A stretch of 64,000 bases of DNA from Acholoe squamosa. Its lineage: Eukaryota > Annelida > Polychaeta > Phyllodocida > Polynoidae. The notes under the pieces were generated by a model that worked only from the letters and a program-made list of their open reading frames with translations, did no database searches and had not been told where the DNA came from. The position numbers were made by a program, and so were the translations under genes. Of the stretch, positions 12,201 to 27,200 are shown in pieces (the stretch's first letter is position 1; the number at the start of each line of letters is the position of its first letter). The DNA lies in contig OX439049.1 of the NCBI GenBank assembly GCA_949317995.1, positions 15,066,395 to 15,130,394 of the forward strand, read 5' to 3'.

Positions 12201-15200
12201 TATCCAGGCCTGACTTTAGAGATGAACAAACTGCAATGGGCTGGGACCGTGCACATATCAGTGCTGGGAAAGGTCTTGACAAAGGGAAATAAACTTGGAA
12301 GTATAAAGTGACCATCACAAGGACTAATGCAGCCTCAGCTAAATCCAATCTGAACATAAAAGGACCCTTGCCAGAGGGATGCCCACCAGCCGCCTCGTAA
12401 TCAAACATATGAATGGAAAATTTCCAATCCCTTTTCCAGGACGTCCAAACTGGAACAACATTAACCTTTCTATGCACAAACAATGAAATAAAAAGAGCTT
12501 ATTGTCCTCCATGTTTGAGCAAACTTGGATCAGATAAACTGAAGTACACAGTTCTATGAAGCCCCACCCATACAGGCCCAGGAGCTACAAGTCAGATAAC
12601 ATGCTCGTCCTTTTTTTCTCAATGCCTACCTTTGTTAGTGATCCCTTTGATCTCATCCTTCCATGCTCTAGGCCACCCTCTATGGGCCTCACCCTCTAAC
12701 TGCTGTAACTCTCTGAATGTCACATGATACCTTCGGGTTGATGGTACCTGGTAGTCATGATACATCAATGATACACTTCTTTGGAGCATCATGCTGACAC
12801 TTCGGAAGTGTATCAACCAAGTAGGAGCATCATGGAAACTAATGGACGTGCGGCATTAATGCATCATGTACCACTAAAAGAGTTACCAACCACTAGAGCA
12901 GAGGTAAAGAGAGCAACACATGAATCAATTCACATCAGGTTATGTGTGATTTACTAATCACAACAGGTGATTAACACTCTCATTGGACAGTGGGGTGATT
13001 ATGGATTCATTAATTAATGTTTTTCATGTGGTCTGGCAGAGGTTAACTGCTGGAGATTATCAGGAACCATCAGTATACGCCCTACATCCAACGCCTGCGC
13101 CTATCTAACTATCTACTATAGTGTAGCTCTGTGCATTCTCGGGTTTTGGTAATTAGGTCGTTCAAGCCTATACCTGCATGACACCTGGTAAATAATGTAG
13201 TTAGGGCTACATAAAGACAACTATTAGAGAGGTTAAGATATGAATGTGTACCGCAACGCATACGTGTAACGCCATAGGTCACGTGGAGGGGGGTATCCCA
13301 AGCCAGCAGTACACAACCTGTAGACCAGCCGTTTTGTACGTGTAGGGGGTGTTCTACACATACATGTAAGGAGAATTGATATATAAAAGAATTAAATGTT
13401 TGTATAATTGCAATGGGTCTGCCAAAGTAAAAAAACAGACAGATGGTTACCTGGTGTAGGTGTAAATTGGTCCAATTCTAATTATATCACAGGGCGATTA
13501 GCTTTTGTTTTAACCACTTAGACGATTCAGGTGGGACCACATACTTTTGTGTTGACAGACTCATATAGATTTAGTTCATCTTAACCACAATATGTCTACT
13601 TGTACTGGAACCTGTACCTGTAGACCTATACTCTATGGACACAAGTAATGCAGAAAATGCTGTAAGATATATACATATACGTGTGCTGTGTATGTTTTCA
13701 GAATATACAAATATCATACACCACTAACCTTGTTCTCCTTTACATGTAAGATCCCACTGGTACCCGTATAGCTATGATGCCACCAACCATATAAGTTTTT
13801 AACCTTTCCCAGCCCCTATCTGCCCCTAGCATTTCATCTTTGTTTGGAAGACATTCCAAAACAAACACATACCAACCCACTGCTACTATATACACCAAAC
13901 ACACAACAGAATTACTATGCCTAAAGTGGACAATTCTAGTTCTACTTACTTTTTTGTGAGTCATTTTGAATAACATGTAATCTACTTTCTGTCCAACGAA
14001 GTATACCCTATCATTTACTTTAGCATGGGCGTGTAAAGCAGGGGGGCAGGGGGGACATGTTCCCCCACTTTTGGCCAAATCCTCAAAAGGTCAAAACTAA
14101 AAGGTCAAGCAAAGGGAGGTCAAGAATTGCAGAAAGCCCCCCTGGTCCCACCCACTCTGAAACTGCTTCCCACGCCCCTGCTTTAGATTATTCAAAATAG
14201 TATCTCATTATGCTCCGAGTTGTACTTAATAATATATGTTTTCCAACATTAAATTATCAATAACCAGTTTCCTGCCAATTACAGCCACAACATTAGGAGG
14301 AACTCCTTACCATCCCCTTTAATGGCCACATAACCCTTAATTGCTCCCCTGGGCCCTGTGTCTATACTTTTCTGAGTTCTACTCTCCTGCTCTATTGAAG
14401 AGAGCTGGCTAGGACAACTTAAGAAACACTAATGCCATGGTGCCATCCACCTCCAGTGCACCTCTCACTGGTATATACTTAGGGCCTTCTACCTATTCAT
14501 TTGTGCCTTATATCTTATGTGTAATCAATTGAAATACATGGATCCTGTTTCTATAGTAGGCTGTGGATGGCACCATTTGCATTAGTGTCTCTTAAACTCA
14601 AACTGAGTCCCATCTGCTCCATTGATAAAGGCAAAATTGTTGCTTTTCAAACAATTCTTCTGCCAACCCTTATAGGTGGACAACACAACTTTAAATAAGT
14701 GAAATATACATGAAAACCTGGATAATTCATTTGATGATAGATGAGCTGAAATTCAAGGATTTTGATGGCACCATTGCATGAGTGTTTCTGAAGTTGTCCT
14801 ATCCAGCTCTAGCCAATAGAGCATTAGAACAGAACTCAAGTTTAGAAAAAGAAGCATGTTTTTGCAGGGTCTGCACTATTAGCTTTGCATTCAGGTATAC
14901 AATCAGGGCTATGATGGCAGCAAAGTTGGTTAGAAAACAACAAATTTACTTACACCAATAGAACAGATGGGACTCAGTTTGAGTTCTCTCCAAAAGTTTA
15001 GAAACAGAGGCAGTTTTTGCTCTATTCATTTGGATCTAGGCCCTTGGCTAACACATGCTCAGATAGAACTCAAACTGAGCTATTTAGGATAGAGCAACTT
15101 AATAAACACTAATGCAAAAGGTGCCATCCAAACCAACTATTGAAACAGGGCATGCTCGATATGATGTATGAATGCAGCACTATCGAGCTACCCATCCAAA

Positions 15201-18200
15201 CAAAATTCCTGCATCACTAGTGTAATTAAGTCGAGATGGATCATCATGGGCCCTTAATGGGTTTAGACGTATGGTATGCCCTATAGCTATTGGTAGCCTG
15301 GGTATAATAGTTATTGCATTATAACCGAACCTTATATATTTATTAATGCATACATGCATTATGTTCACCATGTGGTAATAGTACACTCCTGTATGGGCAT
15401 CATGAGGCACTGCAAGCAAGTAGACCCACCAGCACTGCATTGGTGCATCACGACGATCACTAAACATGAATTTTAAGGCACCATGAGGCTCTCAAAGGAC
15501 TAAAACATATGATAACTACCTGCCCCTATTATAGACAAACTAAAAGCCCATTGAGCCTGTCAGTTATGGCAGTCAGCCAAAGACTACTCTGCTGTAACAG
15601 GTGCCGCCTGTAATACACCCAATACACTTAAATCGAATAACTCCTCCATGGGCAGGGCTCCAGTATAGTACCTTAGTAGACATGCAATGTGTGATATGGT
15701 TCGTTAGAGATATGTATCAATGCTCAAGTCTCACAGAAGGGGTTCAATAGCCTATAGTGTGAACTGCAACTATGACCTTTTACAAAGTATCAAACTTTAC
15801 CCAATTCTTGACAGGTTTACTAAATGACGCATGTAGTGCTAGTGGCATTCAAGGATATGGATTTACACTCATGAGATTTGGGAATTTGACTTTTGAAGTT
15901 ATTAATTTGTATGATTACATCTCAAGGCAAAAGTACGTATACAAAAATATACCAGGGTTCGTACTTATTCTATTCTTTGCGTGAGACAACTTTAGAAACG
16001 AATGCTAATAAGGCAGTTTACTCACTTTTGCTCTGTAGTGCATCGCAGATCCCATGTCGTAGGGTACATTTTTATCTTCTATGAACTTGGCTAAGACCAT
16101 GGCAAAGTTGCCCTCTGCTCCAGGGGAGATATTGTCTTTAAGTATCCGGATATAGCTATCCCGGTCTATCCGCTGGTGCTCATGAAACAAGCCCAGTGAG
16201 TGGCCGATCTCATGAGCTATGTATCCTACCTGGTGATTGGATGAAGGAATAGAAAACGTTAGAGATTTCTCACTGGTCGTCTCGTAATTTATCAGGTAAA
16301 CTTTGTTGTTATTATCTTCTATATTTTCTCTAAACCTGTTTCTCTATGGCAGGCCTATACTATAGTTTGCCTCTTGGTATCGCTTTGATTTCATGTAAGC
16401 TAACTTGCATTATCGTAAATAATAGTATCAATTTGTAATCCATAATGTAGTGAGATAAGAAACACTCACTGAGGAGAAACAGTTGTAGGAGAGGTAGACA
16501 GGCTGAGGGGTGACAGAAGACCGGCCGATATAGGAATAGCACCTGAAAAAAAATCAAAGATCACAGTTATGTAGGATCTAAAATTGGGGTTTGATATTCA
16601 AAGGGAAACAAATCCTTTACAGTACATTCTTTGTATACTATCCATCTAATTAGAATCGATTTAATCAGGGCAATAACAAGACTTTGAAAACCAACAGCCT
16701 TTTTTATAGATAAGAAAGACAGTCAGAATCTAACTCTGTATACATGTATAAGCTAGTCACAAATAGCAGGATTATTTTATGTGAATAACTTCTTCCCGTA
16801 GAGATAGCATTGCACGGCCGATCGCCACACCCCCAGTGGCGTAACATGTGCCGATCGACCACAGCGGCCGATCCACCACTGCAGCCTCGTTCTGGGTGCA
16901 TGTAAACATTCAAAATGGCCATGGGCGCTCGTGCGGTGAACTACGGTACCGGATTTTGATAATTTTTCCTTATTTAAACCCTCTAAAAACATAAAATAAA
17001 TATAGAACTAACCTCCCCTGGTGTCCTCGGTGGACGATCCATCCCTCGGGAGACAACTCCCTCGTGGTGGATCGACCACCTCGTACATCACGGTCGTTTA
17101 GTTCTATCTATTTACCTCATAGCTATGACGGGTAGCTACGTGAGCAGTAAATGCTTTCTTTATGCAGCAGGCTTATCTATCTGCTTTATGAACAGTTTAT
17201 AAGTTTGTTCTAGGAAACAGGGCGACCTATAGTAGTACATGAGTTAGTCATAGCTATCAGGGTCAACCTGCTATAGGAGCAGTATATGAGTAGCTCATGT
17301 TGAACAGGGACAGCATACTGAACTCTGAGTAGTATAGGCCGTGGATCTAGGGACCAGGGTACTCTGTGAGTAGTATATGAGTCGGTCATAGCTATCAGGG
17401 TCACCCTACTGCTCTGTAAGTAGTATATGAGATGTTCGTGTTTAGTAGGTTTATCGAACTGCTCTATATAGGTTAGCCTAATTATATCAGTAGAATAAGA
17501 CGTTGTTTGAAATCTTTTCCTTAGTGACGTTGGTGCTGAGTTCTACACTTAAAAATGCAAGTCCCCCAAATAAAAGGAATTTCATTTCTATAAATTATCC
17601 ATGCAAAGTGATCTTAACTACTCACCCATAGCCGCCAACTTTAGAAAAGAGTAGATGGGGTTCAGTGACTCGTTGATTCACTCGCTGTTCTACATACTCC
17701 AGACACGTATCCTTAGTCCACATATCTATAGCTTTCCTTATAATTGTGACCTCATGGTCACCTGGAAAGTCAGAAAAAATAGATAATAATGTAGTTACTG
17801 GTGATCAGGTCATAAATACAAAAAGAAAGTTTACCTGATGTACGTCTGTAGTCTAGTTTGTTTAATACCGACTGATGAGAATTTAAAAAGGCTTATTTCC
17901 ACACCATTATATTGCAATTACACACTTTATCCTTGGATAAGTGTCTTCAAAATTATTTCATAACAATCCCAGAACTATTAAGACAACAAAATAATACATA
18001 ACATAATCATATAACAGAATATTAAACTTACGTAATGTGCCATCAACCTTGTAATATATTTTTGTTGGCCACTTGGTGACAGGAAAATCAGCAAAGCGCC
18101 TGATCTTCCTCTTAACCCTCGTCCTTCCACCACACATGTTACTGATCTGCTGGTCAAGGACATCAATCTGATCTGTGGTCAGCATCAGGTCCTCCTCTAT

Positions 18201-21200
18201 ACAGAACTTACACTTCTTATTACCTGATGGCTGTTGATGGAAATGAAGGGAATATATCAGTTTTGAGCAAGGCAATGCATATTGAATCGTTATGTTGAGT
18301 ATATAGGACAGGAATATTTCCATGTAATAAGAAATCTTTCATAAGAAAGGGATCAGAATTCTCGGTCTGACATATAATTTTGTAATATTCATTATCAAAG
18401 AATTGAGTCTGAGTAGCATACCGAACTAATCTCCGGGTGTGGGCATTGCTCATTTCATACTTAGATCAACTGAACAATAGTTTGTATGCTGGCACGAAAA
18501 TGGCTTTTGAATGTATGTGTTTACGTTGGTCCAAATAAGCCAAACCCAGCAGACTAAGTTCCATTCTGAAAATCTCTATTTGTTAGTATGACAAACCATT
18601 ATCATCTCAGCATCTCTGGCCATTTCTCACCAGGCTTAAACTTACCCAAGGATGGACCTTCTGATAATACATGTGTTAGTGTTATCACATCCAGTTTCAA
18701 ATATAGCGAGCACTGAAAATTGTTAAAGTGAGATTTGCTCCAGGGCACGAGCCCGCTATAGATCATACAGCTATCATGTAAACACTACTGTGCTAAGCTT
18801 GCATAAGGTGCACACGATGCTCAAATGCAGCATGGCCAGTGGTTGGCATAATATATAATGCAGCCTACTTGCCAGGGATGATTTCAATCATCATGCTGGT
18901 CTAACTGGGGCACTACCCAAAGGGAGGCATGGAGGAGAAATGCAGTACTGTTGATTCGAATCACCAGCACTGCATAGCATTCTCATATCATTCCTACCAA
19001 CGAACATAAGCCCTAAGGCATTATGTCACCCTTAAAGGGTTAGGGAACCAATGAAAACTGAGATGTCAATGATAAGATGGTGATGAGACTTGCCCTCTGG
19101 GCAGGGTTTAGTGTAAGATGATAGAGATAGGGGTAGAGGGAGCTGTCAGTGAGTGGCGTGCTTATCCAACATGACTGTATGCAAGGCGTGGTTTTTACTC
19201 ATGCTAGAGCCACTAGGACTGGGGGGTATCTAGAGCCTAAAAGGTGGTGGCGTTGAACAAGTCATGGGATTATCATACAGATTTAGAGGGGTTTATTCAG
19301 TGGAGGCATTAAAGGTTTGTATAGAGCATGAATGCAGCACAAATGCAGCATCGATGCATCATGTCAACCCTACAGGGCTGATACCCTCGTGAAGAATCTG
19401 CAGTTCTAATGCAGTGCTGGTGAGTAGACTCGCCACATTTAGTCAAGCGGCTGCATTGGTGCATCGTGACGACATAGGACCATGAATCTAAAAGCGTATT
19501 GCCTTATCTAATCAGCAAAGATGTCTAATACTCACCATAGGTAACTGGTCCCTGACACTGGCTACATTGGCATTGATACAGCTAGCTGCCATGTCTTGTA
19601 TAGCTTTACATCGTGCCTCTATATTGTCGCAGGGTTGGCAGTGGTCACACTCCATGTATTGTTGTTTGTCGCAGTCGTACCGTAAACGTTCTTCTATTGT
19701 ACTATTTTGTGTTAGCATCTGACGTGGGTACCACATTTCACCTCTGGCCTGTAAAATATAGAAAAACATAAAACACATGAAAAACAGTGTAAGGTTCATG
19801 GGAGAAATATAAATCAAGATCACTCACCACATTCATAAATGTGGTGAGTGAATGGTTTGCACTCGTTATTCTACTAAAATATTATTATGGAGTCTAGGGG
19901 GGCATGAAGATCATTTTTCATACAAGTACATTGGTTGATCAGGCTCTCTACTAGACAAATAGCAAATACCCAATATAACAGAGAGTTAAGGGACATTGCC
20001 AATACATACAACTTAACTTTTCCCTAAATATACATATACATGGAGGCACTGGAGAGGGGGTAGGGAGAATTAGGAGGAGGGAACGAGCTTGTGTACCACA
20101 CCATCAGGGTGGAACCACTCCATGGTGGGAGACGCCAGATGATCGACTTGGGAGCAGGTATGGCATATAGCCAAGACACAGGGAGACCCAGCGACCTGGT
20201 CCCACACCCCAGCCACCACAGCTTCCGCCCCCAGCACACCACCCAGTGTAATCATAGTAATAACTGATGATTATATACAAAATTGAAGGGATAGAGACAC
20301 ATGCATAGGAACAACAGTTTAACATTTTAATTACTGTCAGTAGTTATGTTATACCTTTAGTCTGATTAAATTATACCAAGCAGCCTCCACATAAAGACAA
20401 CCTGTCTTGGACTCACACCAACCCTGCCGCAACCTGCCAACACTCAATAGTGGCATCTACATGTACACTGAGTGATAATAGGGAGGCTACTTTCCATCAT
20501 TATATCCCTCTCCCAGTGAGCTCCATAGAAACCCAAGGTAGAGGGAGGATCCAGACAAATCTGTAACTTTACAATACAGGGGTATATACTGACTGAGGAC
20601 ATCATAGGGGATTAGTAGTACCGTAGTAGTTCACACAGGTGCCTGTGGGAGTTGTTTTTCTTTTTGATTCAAACTATTGTAGCCCTGGTGCTGATACAAG
20701 ACAGAGGGTTATCTGTAATATAGTTTTAGTGTTTAAGAATTATTTTATCACACCTATGCCCAGCCCTATAATTATCTGAACTCTCGTTTAGGTCTGGTGG
20801 ATGTTTAAGACCCCAACACTTACCTAAGCCAATATGGCATTGTGGGCACGGGGTGATTTTGCTGACAGAGTCAACCCTAAATGGTAGTCAGGGAAACATG
20901 AGAGGTAGTGTAAGAGAAGAAATAGGAAGAAGGTAGAAATGTGATCATGCGCCAACTGACTTGACTGTGATGGGATGTAAGCAGAAATGCAATGTGGGTG
21001 TCCTACTCAATCATGCTCCACCTGGTGGCCATTCCTTGTGCTATTAGTAATGTGAGTATAGGGACCTCACAGGAGAGTGGGAATAGTGATGTTTTCACTT
21101 TCCATATTAACCTGTATTGTATCTGTCTGCCACATTCTATTCACATGCAGCCTGTGTGGGAGCCAGTTATACCATAAAGAAACACCTATGCTCTCATGGG

Positions 21201-24200
21201 TGGTATTAAAGTCATTTGCATAGCATAAATTGCATGAGAATTAATCTTTAAAATTACATTCCTAAATGTGATTTCCACCCCAAAACGGGGTGTATACACC
21301 ATGTCATATAGAATGTTATACTATTTGCCATCCATGGTAACTGCCTGCTTACTAGCAGATGGCCATGATCAAAGATGACCTGCATTTACCCGACTGTGAA
21401 GAACTGAAGGGGGGAGGATGGAAAGTAGATGGATACATCTGTACATGTGTGTGGCACACATAACCAGGGGGTAAGGTGAGATGTAAAGGGAAGTCTCACT
21501 TGATGTAGAATTGATTGGGCAGGTAGAGAAACTGATCCATGTTTAGGAGAATTGTATCTATGGGTAGTATAGAAAGTTTCGGGTACTATTAAGCACTGGT
21601 TCCACAGGCTTAAATCGGTCGGATTAGCATTGATCCGACCGATATTTTCTTTACTTTTTATATATCATAAATCGTCGGATTAGGGCTTTCCCGACCGATT
21701 CTACGCCTGTGGAACCAGCGCTTTAGGTAAGAGGATGGATAATGATAGTGTGGATGTTGTAATGCTATTCCTATGAAGACTGCTAGTTTCATTATCGCAT
21801 TATACCCATCGGTTCGGATGATGCATCAGTTAACGTAGATTGTTGCCAGCATATCGTCCATCAGGGTTAGCATAATGCATCACTGTAGCCCTGACAATCT
21901 GCAACATCACTACAGATGGGTATGATTCATTTATACACCCTCGAGACTTAAGGGGCTAAGAGTTGGTGACTTATGGGGAGATCAAGGTGATTGTGTCCTC
22001 AATCAGTCATCCATGACTTAACTCTTTAAACATAGTTACAAAAAAAGACATCTTAAGCTATCACCAATGGGGCCAAGGCCAAGGGCATGCTGTCCTCTGT
22101 ATCCATATTTAGCAAGCCTGCATCCATATATAGCAACCCTGCTTTGTTCACTACTCGTATTACATGACATTTTGGTGACAGGCTTAAATTGAAGCACCTT
22201 TGGGAAGGTATAATTATGACATTGCCTCAAGCCAGAAGCAGTCATATCTATCCACATTTTGTGGTGAGACTAATACAAGTTGATGGGAATCTCAAGACCC
22301 TGGGATGAGGTCTGTGGTTGTGGTTGGTTAGTTTTGGCAAAGTTTGAGAGTAGACATAACCTGATAGGTGTGTTTTAGGTAGTGGAAATAATGCGGCCCC
22401 AGCAGTCAATGGTTCAAAGATAGTGTGTTGGCAGGACCTGAGAGGAACAGTCGCCCAGCCGTGGAGGAGACTGCAGTAGTTAACGTAAGGAGGTTGGGGA
22501 AGGGGATGGGTCGAGACTTAACATTATATCTGTGTAATATAATGACTTATCCTAAGGGGCCCACCATCTTGTCCCCCAAAGATATCGCTGGTACTATGGT
22601 AATAAGGAATCACTACACTGAACACCACCTAGATTGAATTAGCTATAAGGACCTGCAGTGTTATAATACATTTTTACCTCCCTAGGTTTTCACTTAAGCA
22701 GAGGGGATTCAATTGAACTGCCAGACTCCTTAAGGTAGGTATCCAGGTGCCTACCTGTGAGATGGGGATAGGCAGGGCACTGGGATCAGGGGATCACAAA
22801 GGATGATCCTGCAGGATCCAAAATCTACCTAGAGGATCCACATCAAAGGAATACCTCAGCATAGTGTACCTGACGACCTGTTCCCCTCCTGAGGCCCCCT
22901 GACCCTCCTCACATCTTAACACTATCTTGTGCTGCATGTGTGTAATATGTGTAGAGGACAAGGCTGCTGTCAAACCTTTCACGGCAGAACGATGCCTCTG
23001 ACGTCATATTCCTTTGTAACCATGATGTAGCAATAGAGTGCTGTGAAATCCCCTTGCCAGCACATTAGAGGACCATGTCAGATCTTTGAGAAGGTGCCAG
23101 CCCTGCAACATCAGCATTATGAGCATGAGTAAGGCCACCATGACGACCAAATGAAGGGCATTAGAGCATTGAAGCACTTGACCTGTGGCCCCTAAAGTGT
23201 TAACAACCAACCTCCTGAACCTCCCCACTTACATCCTCTTCCACCCATTACAGGCAGCAGTCATCCAGCCTCATAAACCTAGTCCTACACCCCACCCCCT
23301 TCCTTAAACAGCAACCTTAGTCCTAATTAACTTCATTATAATGTATTCAGGGTATCTAGGCCTGGGCCTACATCTCTAAGCCTAACTAACACAGTGTTGC
23401 CAGGCATGGCCTATCATTACAATTATTTCTTGGGTCGTAAACTTGTCCTAAAGCAAGAAGCTTTCAGATATACTAGGTTACTGGGAGATTGAAGTGGGTC
23501 ACTATCCCAAGCCCCTCCCACCCCCGCCACATCTCCTGTTCTAACCATGACGGCATGCTCTGGTGACCACACATCCCTCCCCCCAACCCACCCCAACCCC
23601 TGCCCATCACACGACGGCGACCAGACGCAACCAGTTGATGACTTCCGGCCCGTAATTGTGGTGTTCGTTTGGTCACGCCTGGGTTGGGATGGAGGATGGG
23701 GAGAGGGGCTAGATGTCAGAATGTATATAACATGGAGGTGTGGACCTTGTGAAAAAGGAGCTTTTGTGTATGCTGGGATACATAAGTGCATCAATGGTGC
23801 ATTTTAATGTATGATTGCAGCACTGGCAAGTCTACTAGCCAGGGATGCATTAATATACCCCTAAACGGTCGGCACAGTTAATTCTTTTCAATAGAGAGAC
23901 TTTACATTTGCATTCATGTATCAGGCCGATTAATATTAGCATGAATTGTTAATGGACAAAATACTGCTATGCTAAGCTTTTATTCCTACCTTACTGTTAG
24001 ATACTCAGTCGGTACTGTGTCTTTTCTGGGCCGTTCGTTTGAACATGGAGCCGAGTACTAATCTCCCTCCAGACCCCTCAGAGAATTCCAGTACTATGGA
24101 GCTATGGGTGAATGCTAATTCAAAGAAATGATATTAGTTATAATGTTTTATAGCCATTTGAGCTTACAACTGTGCCCAGAAAGATGTAAACAAAGGCTTC

Positions 24201-27200
24201 CCATTTTCAATATTGATTCCCTGGAGATGTGCATGTTGCAAATTTACTGCATTCTCTAATTATTTTCCTTATCATCCCACAACGCTATCAGCCTGTAGCG
24301 ATAACGGATGATAACCCCTAAAAGCCAGAATAGAGAGATAATTTTCATATTTTGCCCATCGGGGGTGTGCATGTGCTCCATATGGTAGATAGCGCACCTG
24401 GCGTGTGTTATCAGCGATAACATACTTGATAGGGCCTTTTAAAGGCAGCATGATGCCCTCAGGTTGAAGTTCTCTGTTTAGCATTTTGGACTATGTGTGT
24501 TGGTGATTCTATTCAGCAGAACAGTATTGGTACATCACACTAACCATTTAGGTGTGGCAGATTTAGAAGGGGGCGTTCTGAGCGTGGTTACCCTCCTTTT
24601 TCTTCTTTATTTAATAATTTTCCTGTTTATTTTGGAACCAAGCCAAAAGGGCGGACCGTGCATCAATACAGCCCTCACCAGGGCTCGCCATGCAGGGCTG
24701 CATGGCTTAATGGACTATATGTTGTTCTGCAAGGTTTATGTACGTTGGTCATGCAGCATGTGAATTGCACTTGTCACACCCCTCCCCTCCCCAACATGCT
24801 GCACATGTGTGTACATGCATGTTGTGTGTAGACTGGACCGTGCAGCTGCATCTAGGTTATATACATTTACTAGTCTGGAGATAAAAATTTACTCACACAC
24901 AAGAAAGATAAGGTCCGGCAAACAACAAAGGGGATAGCTGTACTTGATAACCTGAAATAAGCATCATTCAGATGCTATAGTTATGCTAATGTGTCCCTGA
25001 TACAGCCAGTTTAGAAAAATAACTAAGCATTAGGGAACAATAAGAGCAATAACCTGGAACGAGTATGTGAAAGAGCTAAACAGGTTGTTTCTGGGAAAAC
25101 GTCCCTACATCTTTTCATAGAATCAGTCCCATGCACTATCATTAACTTGAAAAAAACGTAATAGGTAACACATCTGCATATATCCATGATCCACTTTTGC
25201 CTTTAATAAGAAAAGCTTAGGCATAGATTTCCAAGCCACTTCACCACAGGAGGCTATTTCAAAATAATGTGTATCTGCCTGTCACTCATTTGAAGTATGC
25301 TCCAGTGTTTATACGGAACATGCGCTTATTTGAGGTACATACATTAGTGCTTCATATCTACTCTATCCATAGGAGGCCCCAACTGCTTATAATTATGGGC
25401 AGATACGGCAAACAGAGCTCTGGCGTCTGTCAGTCTGTCACACAGTCCATGCCCACAACTGACACATACACTAGAGGCTGGGTAATTGGGCTGGCGGCAC
25501 ATGTTATATGTCTATTGGGGCTTAATGTAGCTATACACCTATATTTTATCCTTCATAGTTATCTGTAAATTTCAACATAAACCCTCCACTTTGTGTGGGT
25601 GGAGCCAGTGATGGACGCCAGGTGCCACCATCTGCAAGTGAACCTGCTTCTCCCCTTCTATTTACAGGAGTGAAGAGCTCCAAATTTACCTGACAGCTTT
25701 CAGACAAGACCACATACTTGAACTTGGACCTGATCTTCAGTTATGGCGGACTTTACAGCAGGAATGTATCCCCATTATTTCCATTTTTCCTACCATCATA
25801 TTATGCCAACCACAATACAGGCAATCACAGACAATCAAAAGTGGTTGTCTATAGTTTGCACAGTGGAAGTCCAAAAGTGGCCGTGGAAGACTGTTATCTA
25901 TCTTTTCATACATGACTTTATACATTATCAGATAGGCCTACGCCCAATTCTATGCTGTATTTCACTTAAGCCATCTGCGAAAAGATATCTTAGTACATGG
26001 GACAATAAGACCCCCTTTCTCAGTACATGTCACATATTTTCTCTTAAGAATACATGCATTTACATGGCACTGGTCCCTGCTAACCAATGTTTGTCATATC
26101 TACCTATAGGCCTAAGGTGTAATTCATAGAGGGCAAATGACAGATTTGAAAAGCATACTAATCCAGGATGCAGTAACCATAGCCATAAGGTCACCTTAAG
26201 ATGCGCAGGGCCTGTTACCTTCTCATGCATGGAGTAACAGATCCCAGTACTTTATTTCTTAGCACAGCTGTGCTGTACGTCATAATGTCTTCTTTTTCCC
26301 TGTAGGCCAATTCAGGTATAATAGAGCGGAAGAGGCAGCCGCTGAATGGTTTTGTATCATTAAATCATTTGTAGCCTATAAATAGCAGGAATGTATGTAA
26401 CACAGTGCAAGGCAATCCCCAGCGTTACTAGAAATCTGAAATCTGACTGAAGCCTTTACCATTAAAAGCCTAGGAAAACTTAGGTGCCTGTGGGTCTTAA
26501 ATGCAGATGTAACTATAGCAAGTGGCTTATCGAATATTTAAAGCAGTGTCAGATCGTTAGTTTTTTCATCTTTTTTTTCAGAAAACAAAACGAATTTACC
26601 CACTTGCTAACACTTTATCGATACCCTAATGGTGGTTACCTATCTAAGGGGTAGAGGGTGCATTTTATAATTCTTGTTTTTGAAATCCCCTCACGCAGAA
26701 AGTGTCCAGCTCCTGCTGTCATTTCTCTAACATTTACAATTCTGTTACTGATCATTTGCTATTCTGTAAATGATCGTTGGTGGGTTCAGGGGATAATTTC
26801 ACATGTTTCTACAATACCAACGCACAACCCCTGTCATAACTTGAATGGGTGACTTCATAATCTCTCTAGAAACCACCCCTTGTTTGGGAAGACAGTGCTA
26901 AGGAACCAGTTTCACAGTTTTCTCTCAAGAATCGTCTTCAGTGTAAGTAAAGGGCGGAAGGGACTGGTGTGAGCTGTGTTCTCTTGGCTCGTGGTGAGAT
27001 TCCCTGGATCCCTGCCAAGCCTTGGATCATATGGAGTGTCACAGTTTGTGAATCCCCCCATCCCCCCCCACACACACACACCCATTTACACACACACTGT
27101 CTCCACCAACAGCTAGTTCATTCATCCTACATGCTTGTATTTTACTAGACATTCGGCCAAATTTTTGCTCATTCTAGCCCAAATTGGCCGAATGCTATAA

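Larger units (their letters stand above)
10406..16025. other. Intron 6 of the astacin gene
   Basis: A 5.6-kb intron with palindromic GCATCATG-family copies near 10835-10910, 11270-11400, 12765-12870 and 15350-15470, a short element at 14024-14180 and a nest of inverted repeats at 14373-15150. No additional exon is needed here, because exons 6 and 7 join in phase within the protease domain. Confidence 0.75.

Noticed and set aside
18223-18230. Alternative exon 3 acceptor seven bases further in (TCAG before GTAATAAG)
   Set aside because: It would break phase with exon 2, whereas CAACAG before CCATCAGG keeps the frame.
27150-27194. Small palindrome ATTCGGCCAAATTT / AAATTGGCCGAAT
   Set aside because: Real but only about 14 bp per arm and single in this window; too little to call an element.
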